In this document: piece after piece, positions 25,007-33,203 of the stretch
How the letters are laid out: each line of letters opens with the position of its first letter
Numbering within the stretch: position 1 is the stretch's first letter
From: Candidatus Competibacteraceae bacterium
Lineage (GTDB): Bacteria; Pseudomonadota; Gammaproteobacteria; Competibacterales; Competibacteraceae
Assembly (NCBI GenBank): GCA_016699715.1
Contig: CP065007.1
Coordinates: forward strand, 3,359,001-3,423,000
Direction: 5' to 3'
DNA length: 64,000 nucleotides
Program-made: the position numbers and the translations under genes
Notes under the pieces: model-generated
What the model was told of the DNA's origin: nothing
Database searches by the model: none
The model's input: the letters and a program-made list of their open reading frames with translations, nothing else

Positions 25007-25978
25007 ATGCTGCTAACCCCCCACCAACGCTCCCAACTGTTCTCGCAACTGGCGACGATGGAACACGCCGGCATTCTCCCGGCGCAAGCATTCACCATGA
25101 TCGGGCGTGATTTGCCGGCCGATGCGCGGCAAGCCTTGGCGCAAACCGCAGCCGCGCTCGCGAAGGGCGTGGATCTGGCGAAAGCGGGGCAAAGCAGCGG
25201 TGTGTTGCTGCCGTGGGAAGCGCGACTGGTGCATCCAGCGGCAATAGGTGGGCGGCTGGAATCCCTATTCAACCGTCTGAGCGAACACTACGCCAGCCGC
25301 GCCCAGTTGTTTGGCCGCTTGAAGTCGCGGTTGGTGTTTCCGTTCCTGATTTTGACGCTGGCAAGCTTCGTCGCGCCCTTTCCGGCGCTGTTCCAAGGCG
25401 CCATCGGGGCGGGCGGCTATCTGCTGCGAGCCATTGCACCACCGCTGTTGCTGTACGGCGGTCTGCGCCTGCTGGCGTTCGCCTACCGCCAACAACTGGC
25501 CCGCGAAACCGGCGCGGCATGGGCTAAGCTACTGCTGGCCATACCGGTACTCGGCGGGTTGCTGGCCCGGCAGCAGCAACGCGATGGACTGTTCAGCCTG
25601 CTGCTGTTGCTGGAATCCGGCGTGCCGGTTCTGGAGGCGCTGCCATTGGCCGGCAAGAGCGTCGCCGATCCCTTGTTGCGCGCCCGATTCGCGGGCGCGG
25701 CGGCGGCGCTGGCCGACGACCGATCAGGAATCGCCGAAACCTTGCACCGCTATGGGGTGGTGGACGATGCCGGCGCGACGGCGTTGTTCGCCAGCGGCGA
25801 AGCGGCGGGCCGGCTGGACGAGGTCATCCGTCACCAACTGCGTCAGTGGGATGCCCGGCTGGAACTGCAATGGGATACGCTGGCGGAATGGGCGCCCCGG
25901 CTGTTTTACGTGGCGGTGGCGGGGTTCATGATCATGGGAATCGTGAGCGGCTTTTTGGGAATAGCGAGACCGTCGTAG
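25007..25978 (+). CDS. Type II secretion system F / PilC-like inner-membrane protein
   Basis: This 323-residue protein has two T2SSF domains: about 10-130 (LFSQLATMEHAGILPAQAF, AAIGGRLESLFNRLSEHYASR) and 180-310 (RDGLFSLLLLLESGVPVLEALPL, LFASGEAAGRLDEVIRH), with membrane helices at about 105-125, 130-155 and 300-320. These proteins form the platform of pili or type II secretion systems. It is shorter than PilC or GspF (about 400), mainly at the N-terminus. No pilin, ATPase or other secretion gene lies nearby, so the partner system must be elsewhere. Confidence 0.8.
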   Translation: MLLTPHQRSQLFSQLATMEHAGILPAQAFTMIGRDLPADARQALAQTAAALAKGVDLAKAGQSSGVLLPWEARLVHPAAIGGRLESLFNRLSEHYASRAQLFGRLKSRLVFPFLILTLASFVAPFPALFQGAIGAGGYLLRAIAPPLLLYGGLRLLAFAYRQQLARETGAAWAKLLLAIPVLGGLLARQQQRDGLFSLLLLLESGVPVLEALPLAGKSVADPLLRARFAGAAAALADDRSGIAETLHRYGVVDDAGATALFASGEAAGRLDEVIRHQLRQWDARLELQWDTLAEWAPRLFYVAVAGFMIMGIVSGFLGIARPS

Positions 25979-26018
25979 AACGGTTTCACGATGGGGATGG
26001 TTTTCTCGGGAGAAGGCG

Positions 26019-26267
26019 ATGGCGACATTCCACGATTTGCGGCTCCGGCGGCGGGAGTTGCTGGACGAGTTGGATGAATTGGAAGAAGCGGTCGCGGAAC
26101 TGACGGTGATTCTGCATGAATCGGTGGAAATCGATGACGAGCAACACAGCGAACATCGCGAACGCCTGATGTGGTTGCAACGCCAACAGGCTGGCGCCCT
26201 GGTGGTGCTGAGCGAAACGGAGCGCGTGCTGTTGACCTTTGGCACGGACGGCTGGGACGACGAGTAA
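26019..26267 (+). CDS. Small coiled-coil protein
   Basis: An 82-residue acidic protein, predicted almost wholly helical: heptad-like RRRELLDELDELEEAVAEL near 10-30 and HRERLMWLQRQQAGALVVL near 46-65. GGAGAAGG immediately precedes the ATG. It is 40 bp downstream of the T2SSF-like gene on the same strand and ends 2 bp from the convergent ABC exporter. No family recognised; a role with the preceding membrane protein is possible from position only. Confidence 0.55.
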   Translation: MATFHDLRLRRRELLDELDELEEAVAELTVILHESVEIDDEQHSEHRERLMWLQRQQAGALVVLSETERVLLTFGTDGWDDE

Positions 26268-26269
26268 AT

Positions 26270-28090
26270 TCAAACCAAGCCCAGCAACCGTTCCTCTTCT
26301 TGCGTTTCCTGTTCCCGCTGCTGCAAGGTCCACATTTGGGTGTACAGCCCGTTCTGTTGCAGCAGATCCCGATGCGTGCCCTGCTCCCGTACCCGGCCGT
26401 GCTCCAACACCAGAATCTGGTCGGCATCGACGATGGTGGACAAGCGGTGAGCGATAACCAGGGTGGTGTGATCGGCGGCCACCGCGCGCAAGGCTTGCAG
26501 GATCGCGCGCTCGGATTTGCTGTCCAGCGCCGAGGTTGCTTCGTCGAAAATCAGAATGCGCGGTCGTTTGAGAATGGTCCGGGCGATTGCCACCCGTTGC
26601 TTCTCGCCGCCCGACAGCTTCAGGCCGCGCTCGCCGACCACGGTCTCGTAACCGGCCGGCAGCGCGGCGATGAAATCGTGCAACTGTGCCATCTGAGCGG
26701 CGGCGGCGATCTCCTCGCGGCTGGCGTCGGGCCGGGCGTAGGCCAGGTTGTAATACAGCGTATCGTTGAACAGCACCGTGTCCTGCGGCACGATGCCGAT
26801 AGCGGCGCGGAGGCTGTGCTGGGTCACGTCGCGGATATCCTGGCCATCGATCAGAATGCGTCCGCCGGTCACGTCGTAAAAGCGGAACAGCAGCCGCGCC
26901 AAGGTGGATTTACCGGCCCCGCTCGCGCCGACCACCGCCAGCTTGTGCCCCGGAGGCACGGTAAAGCTCACGTCGAACAGGATCTGTCGGTCGGGCTGAT
27001 AGCTGAAATCCACCTGCTCGAACCGCAGTTCACCCCGCGCCACCGCCAGTTTGGCCGCGGCGGGCGCATCGCGGATTTCCGGAATGTGCTTGAACAGGCG
27101 TACCAGATCATCCATGTCGGCCAGGGCATATTTAATTTGCCGATAGACGATGCCGAGAAAATTCAGGGGGATAAATAATTGCAGTAGCAGGGCGTTGACC
27201 AGCACCAGATCGCCCAGCGTCATCTGCCCGGCGGCGACCTGGCTGGCGGCGACGAACAGGATCAAGGTGACTCCGACGGCGATGATCGCACCCTGCCCGA
27301 AATTGAGCGCCGACATCGAAGTCTGGCTGAGCACGGCGCTGTTTTCCCAACCCGCCAAGGTCGAGTCGCAACGCCGCAATTCCCAACTTTCGTTGCCGAA
27401 ATACTTGACCGTTTCGTAGTTGATCAGGCTATCGAGCGCCTCGTTGCCGGCTTGCGATTCCAGGCGATTCATGAGGTGGCGATGCTCCATTCGCCAGTTG
27501 GAGATCGCCAGGGTGAAGACGACGTAGACGGCGACGCTACCAAAAACGATCAGGGTGAAAATCGGTGGATAGCCACTCAGCAGCAGCGCCGCCGCCAGCA
27601 GGAATTCCACCACCACCGGCAGGATGCTGAAGGCCAGATAATTCAGTAAGGTGCTCAGGCTGCGCGCGCCCCGTTCCAGATCGCGGCTGATCGCACCGGT
27701 CTTGCGCTCCAGATGGAACCGCAACGACAGATTGTGCAGGTGTTCCAGAGTACGCAGGGTCAGCCGGCGCATGGCCCGGTAACGCACCCGGGCGAACAGC
27801 ACGTCGCGTAGTTCGCTAAACAGGGCGTTGCCCAGTTTCAGCGCGCCGTAAGCCAGCAGAAGAGTCACCGGCAACACCATCATGACTTGGCGGCTGCCGT
27901 CGATACTGTCCACGATCTGTTTGAGCACCAGCGGCACGCCGATGTTGGCCACCTTGGCCAAGATCAGACAACCGAGCGCCATCAACACCCGATCACGATA
28001 CTCCCAGAGATACGGCAGCAGGGCACGGAGATTGTCCCAGTCGTGGCGCTCGCGGTGAGGAGCTTCGGTATAGCGGATGTTGGGAGGCAT
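26270..28090 (-). CDS. ABC exporter, ATM1/HMT1 type (fused membrane and ATPase domains)
   Basis: About 606 residues. The N-terminal ABC membrane domain (about 25-330) has six helices; the ATPase domain (about 365-600) has Walker A GASGAGKST, the signature LSGGEKQRVAIAR and Walker B ILIFDEATSALDS. Sequence such as ALGCLILAKVANIGVPLVLK and INYETVKYFGNE is typical of the mitochondrial-ATM1-like group that exports glutathione-linked sulfur or metal compounds (family knowledge). The start at 28090 (MPPNIRYTEA) is chosen because the frame back to 28120 begins inside the terminator of the cytochrome gene. It is tail to tail with the coiled-coil gene. Confidence 0.92.
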   Translation of the reverse strand: MPPNIRYTEAPHRERHDWDNLRALLPYLWEYRDRVLMALGCLILAKVANIGVPLVLKQIVDSIDGSRQVMMVLPVTLLLAYGALKLGNALFSELRDVLFARVRYRAMRRLTLRTLEHLHNLSLRFHLERKTGAISRDLERGARSLSTLLNYLAFSILPVVVEFLLAAALLLSGYPPIFTLIVFGSVAVYVVFTLAISNWRMEHRHLMNRLESQAGNEALDSLINYETVKYFGNESWELRRCDSTLAGWENSAVLSQTSMSALNFGQGAIIAVGVTLILFVAASQVAAGQMTLGDLVLVNALLLQLFIPLNFLGIVYRQIKYALADMDDLVRLFKHIPEIRDAPAAAKLAVARGELRFEQVDFSYQPDRQILFDVSFTVPPGHKLAVVGASGAGKSTLARLLFRFYDVTGGRILIDGQDIRDVTQHSLRAAIGIVPQDTVLFNDTLYYNLAYARPDASREEIAAAAQMAQLHDFIAALPAGYETVVGERGLKLSGGEKQRVAIARTILKRPRILIFDEATSALDSKSERAILQALRAVAADHTTLVIAHRLSTIVDADQILVLEHGRVREQGTHRDLLQQNGLYTQMWTLQQREQETQEEERLLGLV

Positions 28091-28102
28091 GGCGGGTTCG
28101 CC

Positions 28103-28137
28103 TAAAAAATTAAGGGCCATCCCAGCAGGATGGCCCT
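28103..28137 (-). terminator. Rho-independent terminator of the cytochrome c gene
   Basis: On the minus strand a perfect 10-bp stem (28128-28137 with 28113-28122) closes a 5-nt loop and runs into a T-rich tract at 28112-28103. It separates the cytochrome gene from the ABC exporter. Confidence 0.9.
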
Positions 28138-28167
28138 CGCATCGGAACGATGCCGAAGCGTGATGGA

Positions 28168-28911
28168 TTACTTGGCTTCGGGCGCCGCCGGGCCCGTTTT
28201 AGTAGTAGATGCTGAAGCGGGGGTTGTCGAAGGAGCTTCAACAGTCGCGGCTTCGGTGGCGGGAGCGGCTTCGGCGGTGGGCGCGGCGGGTGCGGCTTCG
28301 GCGGCGGGCGCGGCTTCGGTGGCGGGCGCGGCTTCGGCGGCGGGCGCGGCTTCGGCGGCGGGCGCGGCGGGCGCGGCTTCGGCGGCGGGCGCGGCTTCGG
28401 TGGTGGGCGCGGCTTCGGCGGCGGGCGCGGCGGGAGCAGCTTCTACCTTGATTCCCGTCTCTTCCAGCATGTAAACGATGGCGTCTTTAATATTGGCCTC
28501 GGTCAGCGACGGATCGCCACCCTTGGCGGGCATGGCGCGGATGCCGCTCTCGGCGTGAGTCACCAGAGTATCCATCCCCTGAGCAAAGCGGGGTTCCCAC
28601 TGCGCTTTGTCGCCGGTCTTGGGCGCGCCCAGCGTACCGGTGGCATGGCAAGCCGCGCAGACCTTGTCGTAGACCTGCTTGGCGGACAATTGCACCGCAA
28701 CCACCGGCTTGGGTTGTTCGAAGGAAACCCGCGCGACCGGCTTGATGCGTTCGAGTACGGCGGATCGCTTTCGCGAGCCATCATCGGGGGCGACGTTGTC
28801 GACCACGCCGACAAGGGCGGCGGCCATGAACAACACGGCTGCCAGCAGCACTAATGCCGCAACTAGGGTGACGGTCGTGGTGATAACGGATTTATCAACT
28901 TGCGGGTTCAC
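28168..28911 (-). CDS. Membrane-anchored cytochrome c5-like protein with Ala/Pro/Glu-rich tail
   Basis: The 247-residue protein has an N-terminal membrane anchor (about 10-37), a short linker, and a class I c-type haem domain. The haem site CAACH is at 85-89 and the axial Met is probably M127 in RAMPAKGG, with the c5-like end IKDAIVYMLEETG. From about 157 to 235 the tail is a low-complexity repeat of EAAPA units, encoded by an 18-bp DNA repeat. The protein would act in periplasmic electron transfer; the tail could span periplasm or bind a partner (inference). It ends at a clear terminator. Confidence 0.9.
   Translation of the reverse strand: MNPQVDKSVITTTVTLVAALVLLAAVLFMAAALVGVVDNVAPDDGSRKRSAVLERIKPVARVSFEQPKPVVAVQLSAKQVYDKVCAACHATGTLGAPKTGDKAQWEPRFAQGMDTLVTHAESGIRAMPAKGGDPSLTEANIKDAIVYMLEETGIKVEAAPAAPAAEAAPTTEAAPAAEAAPAAPAAEAAPAAEAAPATEAAPAAEAAPAAPTAEAAPATEAATVEAPSTTPASASTTKTGPAAPEAK
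28247..28440 (-). repeat. 18-bp tandem repeat coding the EAAPA-rich tail
   Basis: Repeats of the unit GCGGCTTCGGCGGCGGGC, with single-base variants, fill most of this interval and are read as (APAAEA)n on the minus strand. The unit is a multiple of three, so copy number can change without breaking the frame. Confidence 0.85.
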
Positions 28912-29252
28912 ACTCTCACCTCATTGAACGCATGGTCAACCTGCACATCCCCGGCTGCGTTGCGGCAGACTCGATTCGACCGGTCACCCGTTTGCCAGGT
29001 GTGAGTCTTCGCGGGAGCACCGTTGGTGGGAAGGTTTTGGTTTGGGCTTGTTTGTTATCTTGTGATTCGGGCACGGCCAAGCATGTCGATTATAATGTTA
29101 TTTGGAATTGCCTGGAAACCGGTACGTTATCGTTGGCTGATGGAGAGAGCGGGGCAGCCAGTCCCTTGGAACGTCGGTCGAGTACCCAAACCGTCGCCAG
29201 CACTAGACGAGAGTGCGCAATCGGGGTATCTTGGCGGTTCTCAATCCCCCAC
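28912..29252 (+). other. Intergenic region, cytochrome gene to tRNA-Arg
   Basis: 341 bp holding the start side of the minus-strand cytochrome gene and the region upstream of tRNA-Arg. A TATAAT is at 29091-29096 but lacks a good -35 box and is about 157 bp from the tRNA. No gene is supported. Confidence 0.4.
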
Positions 29253-29329
29253 GCGCCCGTAGCTCAGTTGGATAGAGTGTCGGCCTCCGAAGCCGAAGGT
29301 CGTGAGTTCAAGTCTCGCCGGGCGCGCCA
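29253..29329 (+). tRNA. tRNA-Arg (CCG anticodon)
   Basis: Acceptor GCGCCCG pairs with CGGGCGC, the anticodon stem TCGGC/GCCGA encloses loop CTCCGAA (anticodon CCG), and CCA is encoded at 29327-29329. It decodes CGG. Confidence 0.96.
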
Positions 29330-29669
29330 ATTACTATCTCTCGTACCCCCAATACCTTTCTCTTGCGCCAGAGTGTATCGAAGCGCTGCGTTGCTCCAAC
29401 CATCCCGCCAGATCTTGCTCCCCGTTTTTCCTGTCTCCGCCGGTCCGATTTTTCGATCAACCTCGTTGCTAAAACAATTAGTTAACATATCGACCGGAAC
29501 ATAACGGCCATTGATGCGTTAATCGGATGGTCGCCTGCTTCAGGTCGTGCTGGCACCGGCTTGGCGCGATTCCAACTCCATGCAATCGAACGATTCATCG
29601 TTTCCGCTATACCCCGCCCGAACGATTTCAGGCTACCATGACGCATCCAATCCCACCGGGATTCTCCGC
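29330..29669 (+). other. Leader region upstream of gcvT
   Basis: 340 bp between tRNA-Arg and gcvT. It was read for a glycine riboswitch, but the paired aptamer cores could not be found. A weak promoter-like TTGCTA with an AT-rich stretch is near 29467-29490. The frame opening at 29547 is only an upstream extension of gcvT. Confidence 0.4.
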
Positions 29670-30758
29670 ATGGCCAAACGTACTCCCCTGTATGCCCACC
29701 ACGCCGCCCTGGGGGCGAAGCTAGTGGACTTTGGCGGCTGGGACCTGCCACTGCATTACGGCTCGCAGCTCGACGAACATCATCGGGTGCGCCGCGTCGC
29801 CGGCGTGTTCGACGTGTCGCACATGACGGTGGTCGATTTCGCCGACCCCACTCCGACCCGCGCCCTGCTTCGTCACCTGCTGGCCAACGACGTCGCCCGC
29901 CTGTATCCCGGCAAGGCGCTGTACACCTGCATGCTGAACGAAGCCGGTGGGGTGATCGACGACTTGATCGTCTACGACCGGGGCGAGGCCGGCTACCGGC
30001 TGGTCCTGAACGCCGCCACCCGCGACAAGGATTTGGCCTGGATCGCGCCGCTCGCCGAACGCTTCGGCGCTGCCTGGCGCGAGCGCGACGATCTGGCGAT
30101 GCTGGCGGTGCAGGGCCCCGAAGCGCTAGCCCGGCTGGAAAGCGTCCTGGGCGTGGATGCCGTGGCCGCCGCGCGCGCGCTCAAGCCGTTTCATGCTCTG
30201 GAAACCGACGCCTTGTTTATCGCCCGTACCGGTTACACCGGCGAGGATGGCGTGGAAATCCTGCCGCTCGCCACCACCGTGCCGGAACTCTGGGACCGGA
30301 TCGTCGCCGCCGGCATCGCGCCCTGCGGGCTGGGTGCCCGCGACACCCTGCGCCTGGAAGCCGGCATGAATCTATACGGCAGCGACATGGATGAAAGCAC
30401 CACCCCGCTGGTATCCGGACTGGGCTGGACCGTGGCCTGGGAACCGGCCGAGCGCGACTTCATCGGCCGTGCCGCGCTGGAACGGCAACGGGCGGCTGGC
30501 GCGCCGCAAAGCTTCGTCGGTCTGGTGCTGGAGGAGCGCGGCGTGCTGCGCGGCCACCAGCATGTCTTCGACGGCGAACGCGAGATCGGTCAGATCACCA
30601 GCGGCACCTTTTCCCCCACCCTGAGCCGCGCCATTGCCCTGGCACGGGTCGAAGCCGGCGCCGGCGCGTGCTGCCAGGTGGCAATCCGCGGCAAACGCCT
30701 GTCGGCGCGAGTGGTCCAGCCGCCGTTCGTCCGCCATGGCCGCGCCCTGATCGGATAA
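29670..30758 (+). CDS. gcvT: Glycine cleavage T protein (aminomethyltransferase)
   Basis: GcvT takes the aminomethyl group from lipoylated GcvH, releases ammonia and forms methylene-tetrahydrofolate. The 362-residue product begins MAKRTPLYAHHAALGAKLVD and has FGGWDLPLHYGSQLDEHH, GVFDVSHM, TPTRALLRHLLANDV, TGYTGEDGVEI and the C-terminal GLVLEERGVLRGH, covering both GcvT domains. The start at 29670 matches family N-termini; the longer frame from 29547 has no support. It heads an operon with gcvH 38 bp downstream. Confidence 0.97.
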   Translation: MAKRTPLYAHHAALGAKLVDFGGWDLPLHYGSQLDEHHRVRRVAGVFDVSHMTVVDFADPTPTRALLRHLLANDVARLYPGKALYTCMLNEAGGVIDDLIVYDRGEAGYRLVLNAATRDKDLAWIAPLAERFGAAWRERDDLAMLAVQGPEALARLESVLGVDAVAAARALKPFHALETDALFIARTGYTGEDGVEILPLATTVPELWDRIVAAGIAPCGLGARDTLRLEAGMNLYGSDMDESTTPLVSGLGWTVAWEPAERDFIGRAALERQRAAGAPQSFVGLVLEERGVLRGHQHVFDGEREIGQITSGTFSPTLSRAIALARVEAGAGACCQVAIRGKRLSARVVQPPFVRHGRALIG

Positions 30759-30796
30759 CCCCACCTTCGAACCATTGTTGTTGAGGAATCGAACCC

Positions 30797-31231
30797 ATGA
30801 GCAGCAATATCCCCACCGACCTGCGTTACACCGAATCCCACGAATGGGTGCGCGCCAACGACGACGGCACCGTTACCGTGGGCATCACCGACCATGCCCA
30901 GCACCTGCTGGGCGATCTGGTGTTCGTGGAAATCCCGGAAGTGGGTCGCGCCGTGGCGGCCGCCGAAAGCTGCGCGGTGGTCGAATCGGTCAAGGCCGCC
31001 TCCGATGTTTATAGCCCGCTGGAAGGCGTGATTGTCGAAGTCAACGAAGCGCTGGCCGACACCCCCGAACTGATCAATGAAGATCCCTACGGCGATGGCT
31101 GGATTTTCCGGCTCAAAACCGCCGCCGTGCTGGATGGGCTGTTGGACGCGGTCGCCTATGAAGCCATCGCCATCGCCGATGACGAGGATGAAGACGCCAG
31201 TTCGCTGGCCAATCCCAGACTGGTCGAGTAA
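30797..31231 (+). CDS. gcvH: Glycine cleavage H protein (lipoyl carrier)
   Basis: GcvH shuttles the aminomethyl intermediate on a lipoyl arm. Lys66 in VVESVKAASDVYSPL is the lipoylation site. The fold core from YTESHEWVRA to EDPYGDGWIFRLK is complete. At 144 residues it exceeds the usual 125-130 because of an acidic C-terminal extension (AIADDEDEDASSL). GAGGAA precedes the ATG, and gcvPA follows after 17 bp. Confidence 0.97.
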   Translation: MSSNIPTDLRYTESHEWVRANDDGTVTVGITDHAQHLLGDLVFVEIPEVGRAVAAAESCAVVESVKAASDVYSPLEGVIVEVNEALADTPELINEDPYGDGWIFRLKTAAVLDGLLDAVAYEAIAIADDEDEDASSLANPRLVE

Positions 31232-31248
31232 GGCAGGGTAAGATCGTC

Positions 31249-32604
31249 ATGCCGTTTATCCCCCATACCGCGGACGATGTCCGGGCGATGCTGGCCGCCA
31301 TCGGCGCGCCCGATCTGGATACGCTGTTCGAGGAAATACCGCCCGCGCTGCGAGTCGGCGAGCTACCGGCCCTGCCGAAGGCGCTGAACGAGTTGCAGGT
31401 CACGAAACTGATGGAAGCACGGGCGGCGGATTATCCCCATCCGCTGTGCTTCCTGGGCGCCGGCGCCTACGAGCATCACATCCCGGCGGCGGTGTGGGAA
31501 ATCGTTGGTCGCGGCGAGTTCTATAGCGCCTACACGCCCTACCAGCCGGAAGCCAGCCAGGGCACCTTGCAGGTGCTGTACGAGTATCAGAGCATGATGG
31601 CGGGATTGACCGGCCTGGCCGTGTCCAACGCCTCGCTGTACGACGGTGGTTCAGCGCTGGCCGAGGCGCTGCTGATGGCGGTGCGCGCCAACCGCAAATC
31701 CAAGTCCAAACGGGTTCTGGTCCCCCGGACCCTGCATCCGTTGTACCGACGGACCGCCCATGCCATCGTGCACAATCAGGGCATCGAACTGGTGGAACTG
31801 CCCTACGATCCGAGCGGCGGCCATACTCCAGTCGAGGCGCTCGCGCCCTACGCTGGGCAGGATTTCGCGGCGCTGGTCATCCCGCAACCCAACTTTTTCG
31901 GGGTGCTGGAGGATGTGGACGCCTTGACCGACTGGGCGCACCAGCACAACGCGCTGGCGGTGGCGGTGGTCAATCCCACCGCGCTGGCGATTCTCAAACC
32001 GCCCGGCGAGTGGGGCGAGGCTGGCGCCGACATCGCCTGCGGCGACGGTCAGCCGCTGGGCTCGCCACTATCGTCCGGTGGTCCCTACTTCGGTTTTCTG
32101 TGCTGCCGGCGGGAATGGGTGCGGCAGATGCCGGGCCGGCTGGTGGGTCGCACCGTGGATCTGGATGGTCGGTCTGGCTTTACCCTGACCTTGCAAGCCC
32201 GCGAGCAGCATATCCGCCGTTCCAAGGCCACCTCCAACATCTGCACCAATCAGGGGCTGATGGTCACCGCCGCCACGCTGTATCTATCGCTGCTGGGTCC
32301 GCGCGGCCTGGAGCAGGTGGCCGCCGCCTGTCATGCCAATACCCGCGCGCTGATGGAGCGGCTGACGCAAGTTTCGGGGGTCGGCCGGGTTTTCGAGCGG
32401 CCGGTGTTCCACGAAGCGGTGTTGCGCCTGCCGCGCCCGGCGGGTGAGGTGCTGGACGGGTTGCTGGCGCACGGCATTCTCGGTGGTTTCGATCTGAGCG
32501 GCGACTACCCCGAATTGGGGAACGCCCTGCTGGTGTGCACCACCGAAACCCGGGACGAAGCCGACTTGCAAGGTTACGCGGCGGCACTGGCGGAAATCGT
32601 GTAA
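31249..32604 (+). CDS. gcvPA: Glycine decarboxylase subunit 1 (P protein, N-terminal half)
   Basis: The 451-residue alpha subunit of the split, PLP-dependent P protein. Typical stretches are MPFIPHTADDVRAML, FLGAGAYEHHIPAAV, YSAYTPYQPEASQGTLQ and LTLQAREQHIRRSKATSNI. It carries no PLP lysine; that residue is in GcvPB. In many proteobacteria P is a single protein of about 950 residues, so the two-gene form is a useful marker here. An unrelated gene, tpx, separates the two subunits. Confidence 0.96.
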   Translation: MPFIPHTADDVRAMLAAIGAPDLDTLFEEIPPALRVGELPALPKALNELQVTKLMEARAADYPHPLCFLGAGAYEHHIPAAVWEIVGRGEFYSAYTPYQPEASQGTLQVLYEYQSMMAGLTGLAVSNASLYDGGSALAEALLMAVRANRKSKSKRVLVPRTLHPLYRRTAHAIVHNQGIELVELPYDPSGGHTPVEALAPYAGQDFAALVIPQPNFFGVLEDVDALTDWAHQHNALAVAVVNPTALAILKPPGEWGEAGADIACGDGQPLGSPLSSGGPYFGFLCCRREWVRQMPGRLVGRTVDLDGRSGFTLTLQAREQHIRRSKATSNICTNQGLMVTAATLYLSLLGPRGLEQVAAACHANTRALMERLTQVSGVGRVFERPVFHEAVLRLPRPAGEVLDGLLAHGILGGFDLSGDYPELGNALLVCTTETRDEADLQGYAAALAEIV

Positions 32605-32668
32605 AGATTAGCCATTGCCAGGCAAACGACAATCCATCCCAAAAGACAGCAACTGGAGGAAATTTCCC

Positions 32669-33169
32669 ATGGCAATCATCACCTTCAAAGGCAACCCGAT
32701 CCACACCAACGGCGATCTGCCCGCCGCCGGCGCGACCGCGCCCGACCTCAAACTGGTGACCGCCGATCTGAACGATGTCACCCTGGCCGATTTCGCCGGC
32801 AAGAAAAAGCTGCTGAACATCGTACCCAGTCTGGACACCCCGGTGTGCGCGCTGTCCACCCAAAAATTCAACGAACACGCCAAGGCCCACCCCGATACCG
32901 TCGTTCTGATCATTTCCGCCGACCTGCCCTTCGCCCAGAGCCGGTTTTGCGGCAACGAGGGTCTGGATAACGTGGTGACCCTGTCGATGATGCGTTCGCG
33001 CAAATTCGCCAAGGATTACGGCGTGTTGCTGGAAGATGGGCCGCTGGCCGGTTTGACCGCCCGCGCCGTGGTGGTGCTGGACGGGAACAACACCGTGCGC
33101 CACACCGAACTGGTGCCGGAAATCGCCCAGGAACCGGATTACAACGCGGCGCTGGCGGCGCTGGGATAA
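32669..33169 (+). CDS. tpx: Thiol peroxidase (Tpx-type peroxiredoxin)
   Basis: Tpx reduces hydroperoxides with thioredoxin as electron donor. The 166-residue protein has peroxidatic Cys60 in SLDTPVCALSTQKF and resolving Cys94 in SRFCGNEGL, the atypical 2-Cys arrangement, with the family start ITFKGNPIHTNGDLPAAG. The ATG at 32669 has GGAGGA upstream. It lies between gcvPA (64 bp) and gcvPB (34 bp) on the same strand and is likely co-transcribed. That links peroxide defence to glycine cleavage, whose lipoyl thiols are oxidation sensitive (inference). Confidence 0.96.
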   Translation: MAIITFKGNPIHTNGDLPAAGATAPDLKLVTADLNDVTLADFAGKKKLLNIVPSLDTPVCALSTQKFNEHAKAHPDTVVLIISADLPFAQSRFCGNEGLDNVVTLSMMRSRKFAKDYGVLLEDGPLAGLTARAVVVLDGNNTVRHTELVPEIAQEPDYNAALAALG

Positions 33170-33203
33170 TCCTGACGATCCCTCAAGCCCCGGTGCTCTC
33201 TTC

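Noticed and set aside
28247..28440. CRISPR-like array
   Set aside because: Units are contiguous, without spacers, and are translated as the cytochrome tail.
29330..29669. Glycine riboswitch before gcvT
   Set aside because: The conserved paired aptamer cores were not found on either strand.
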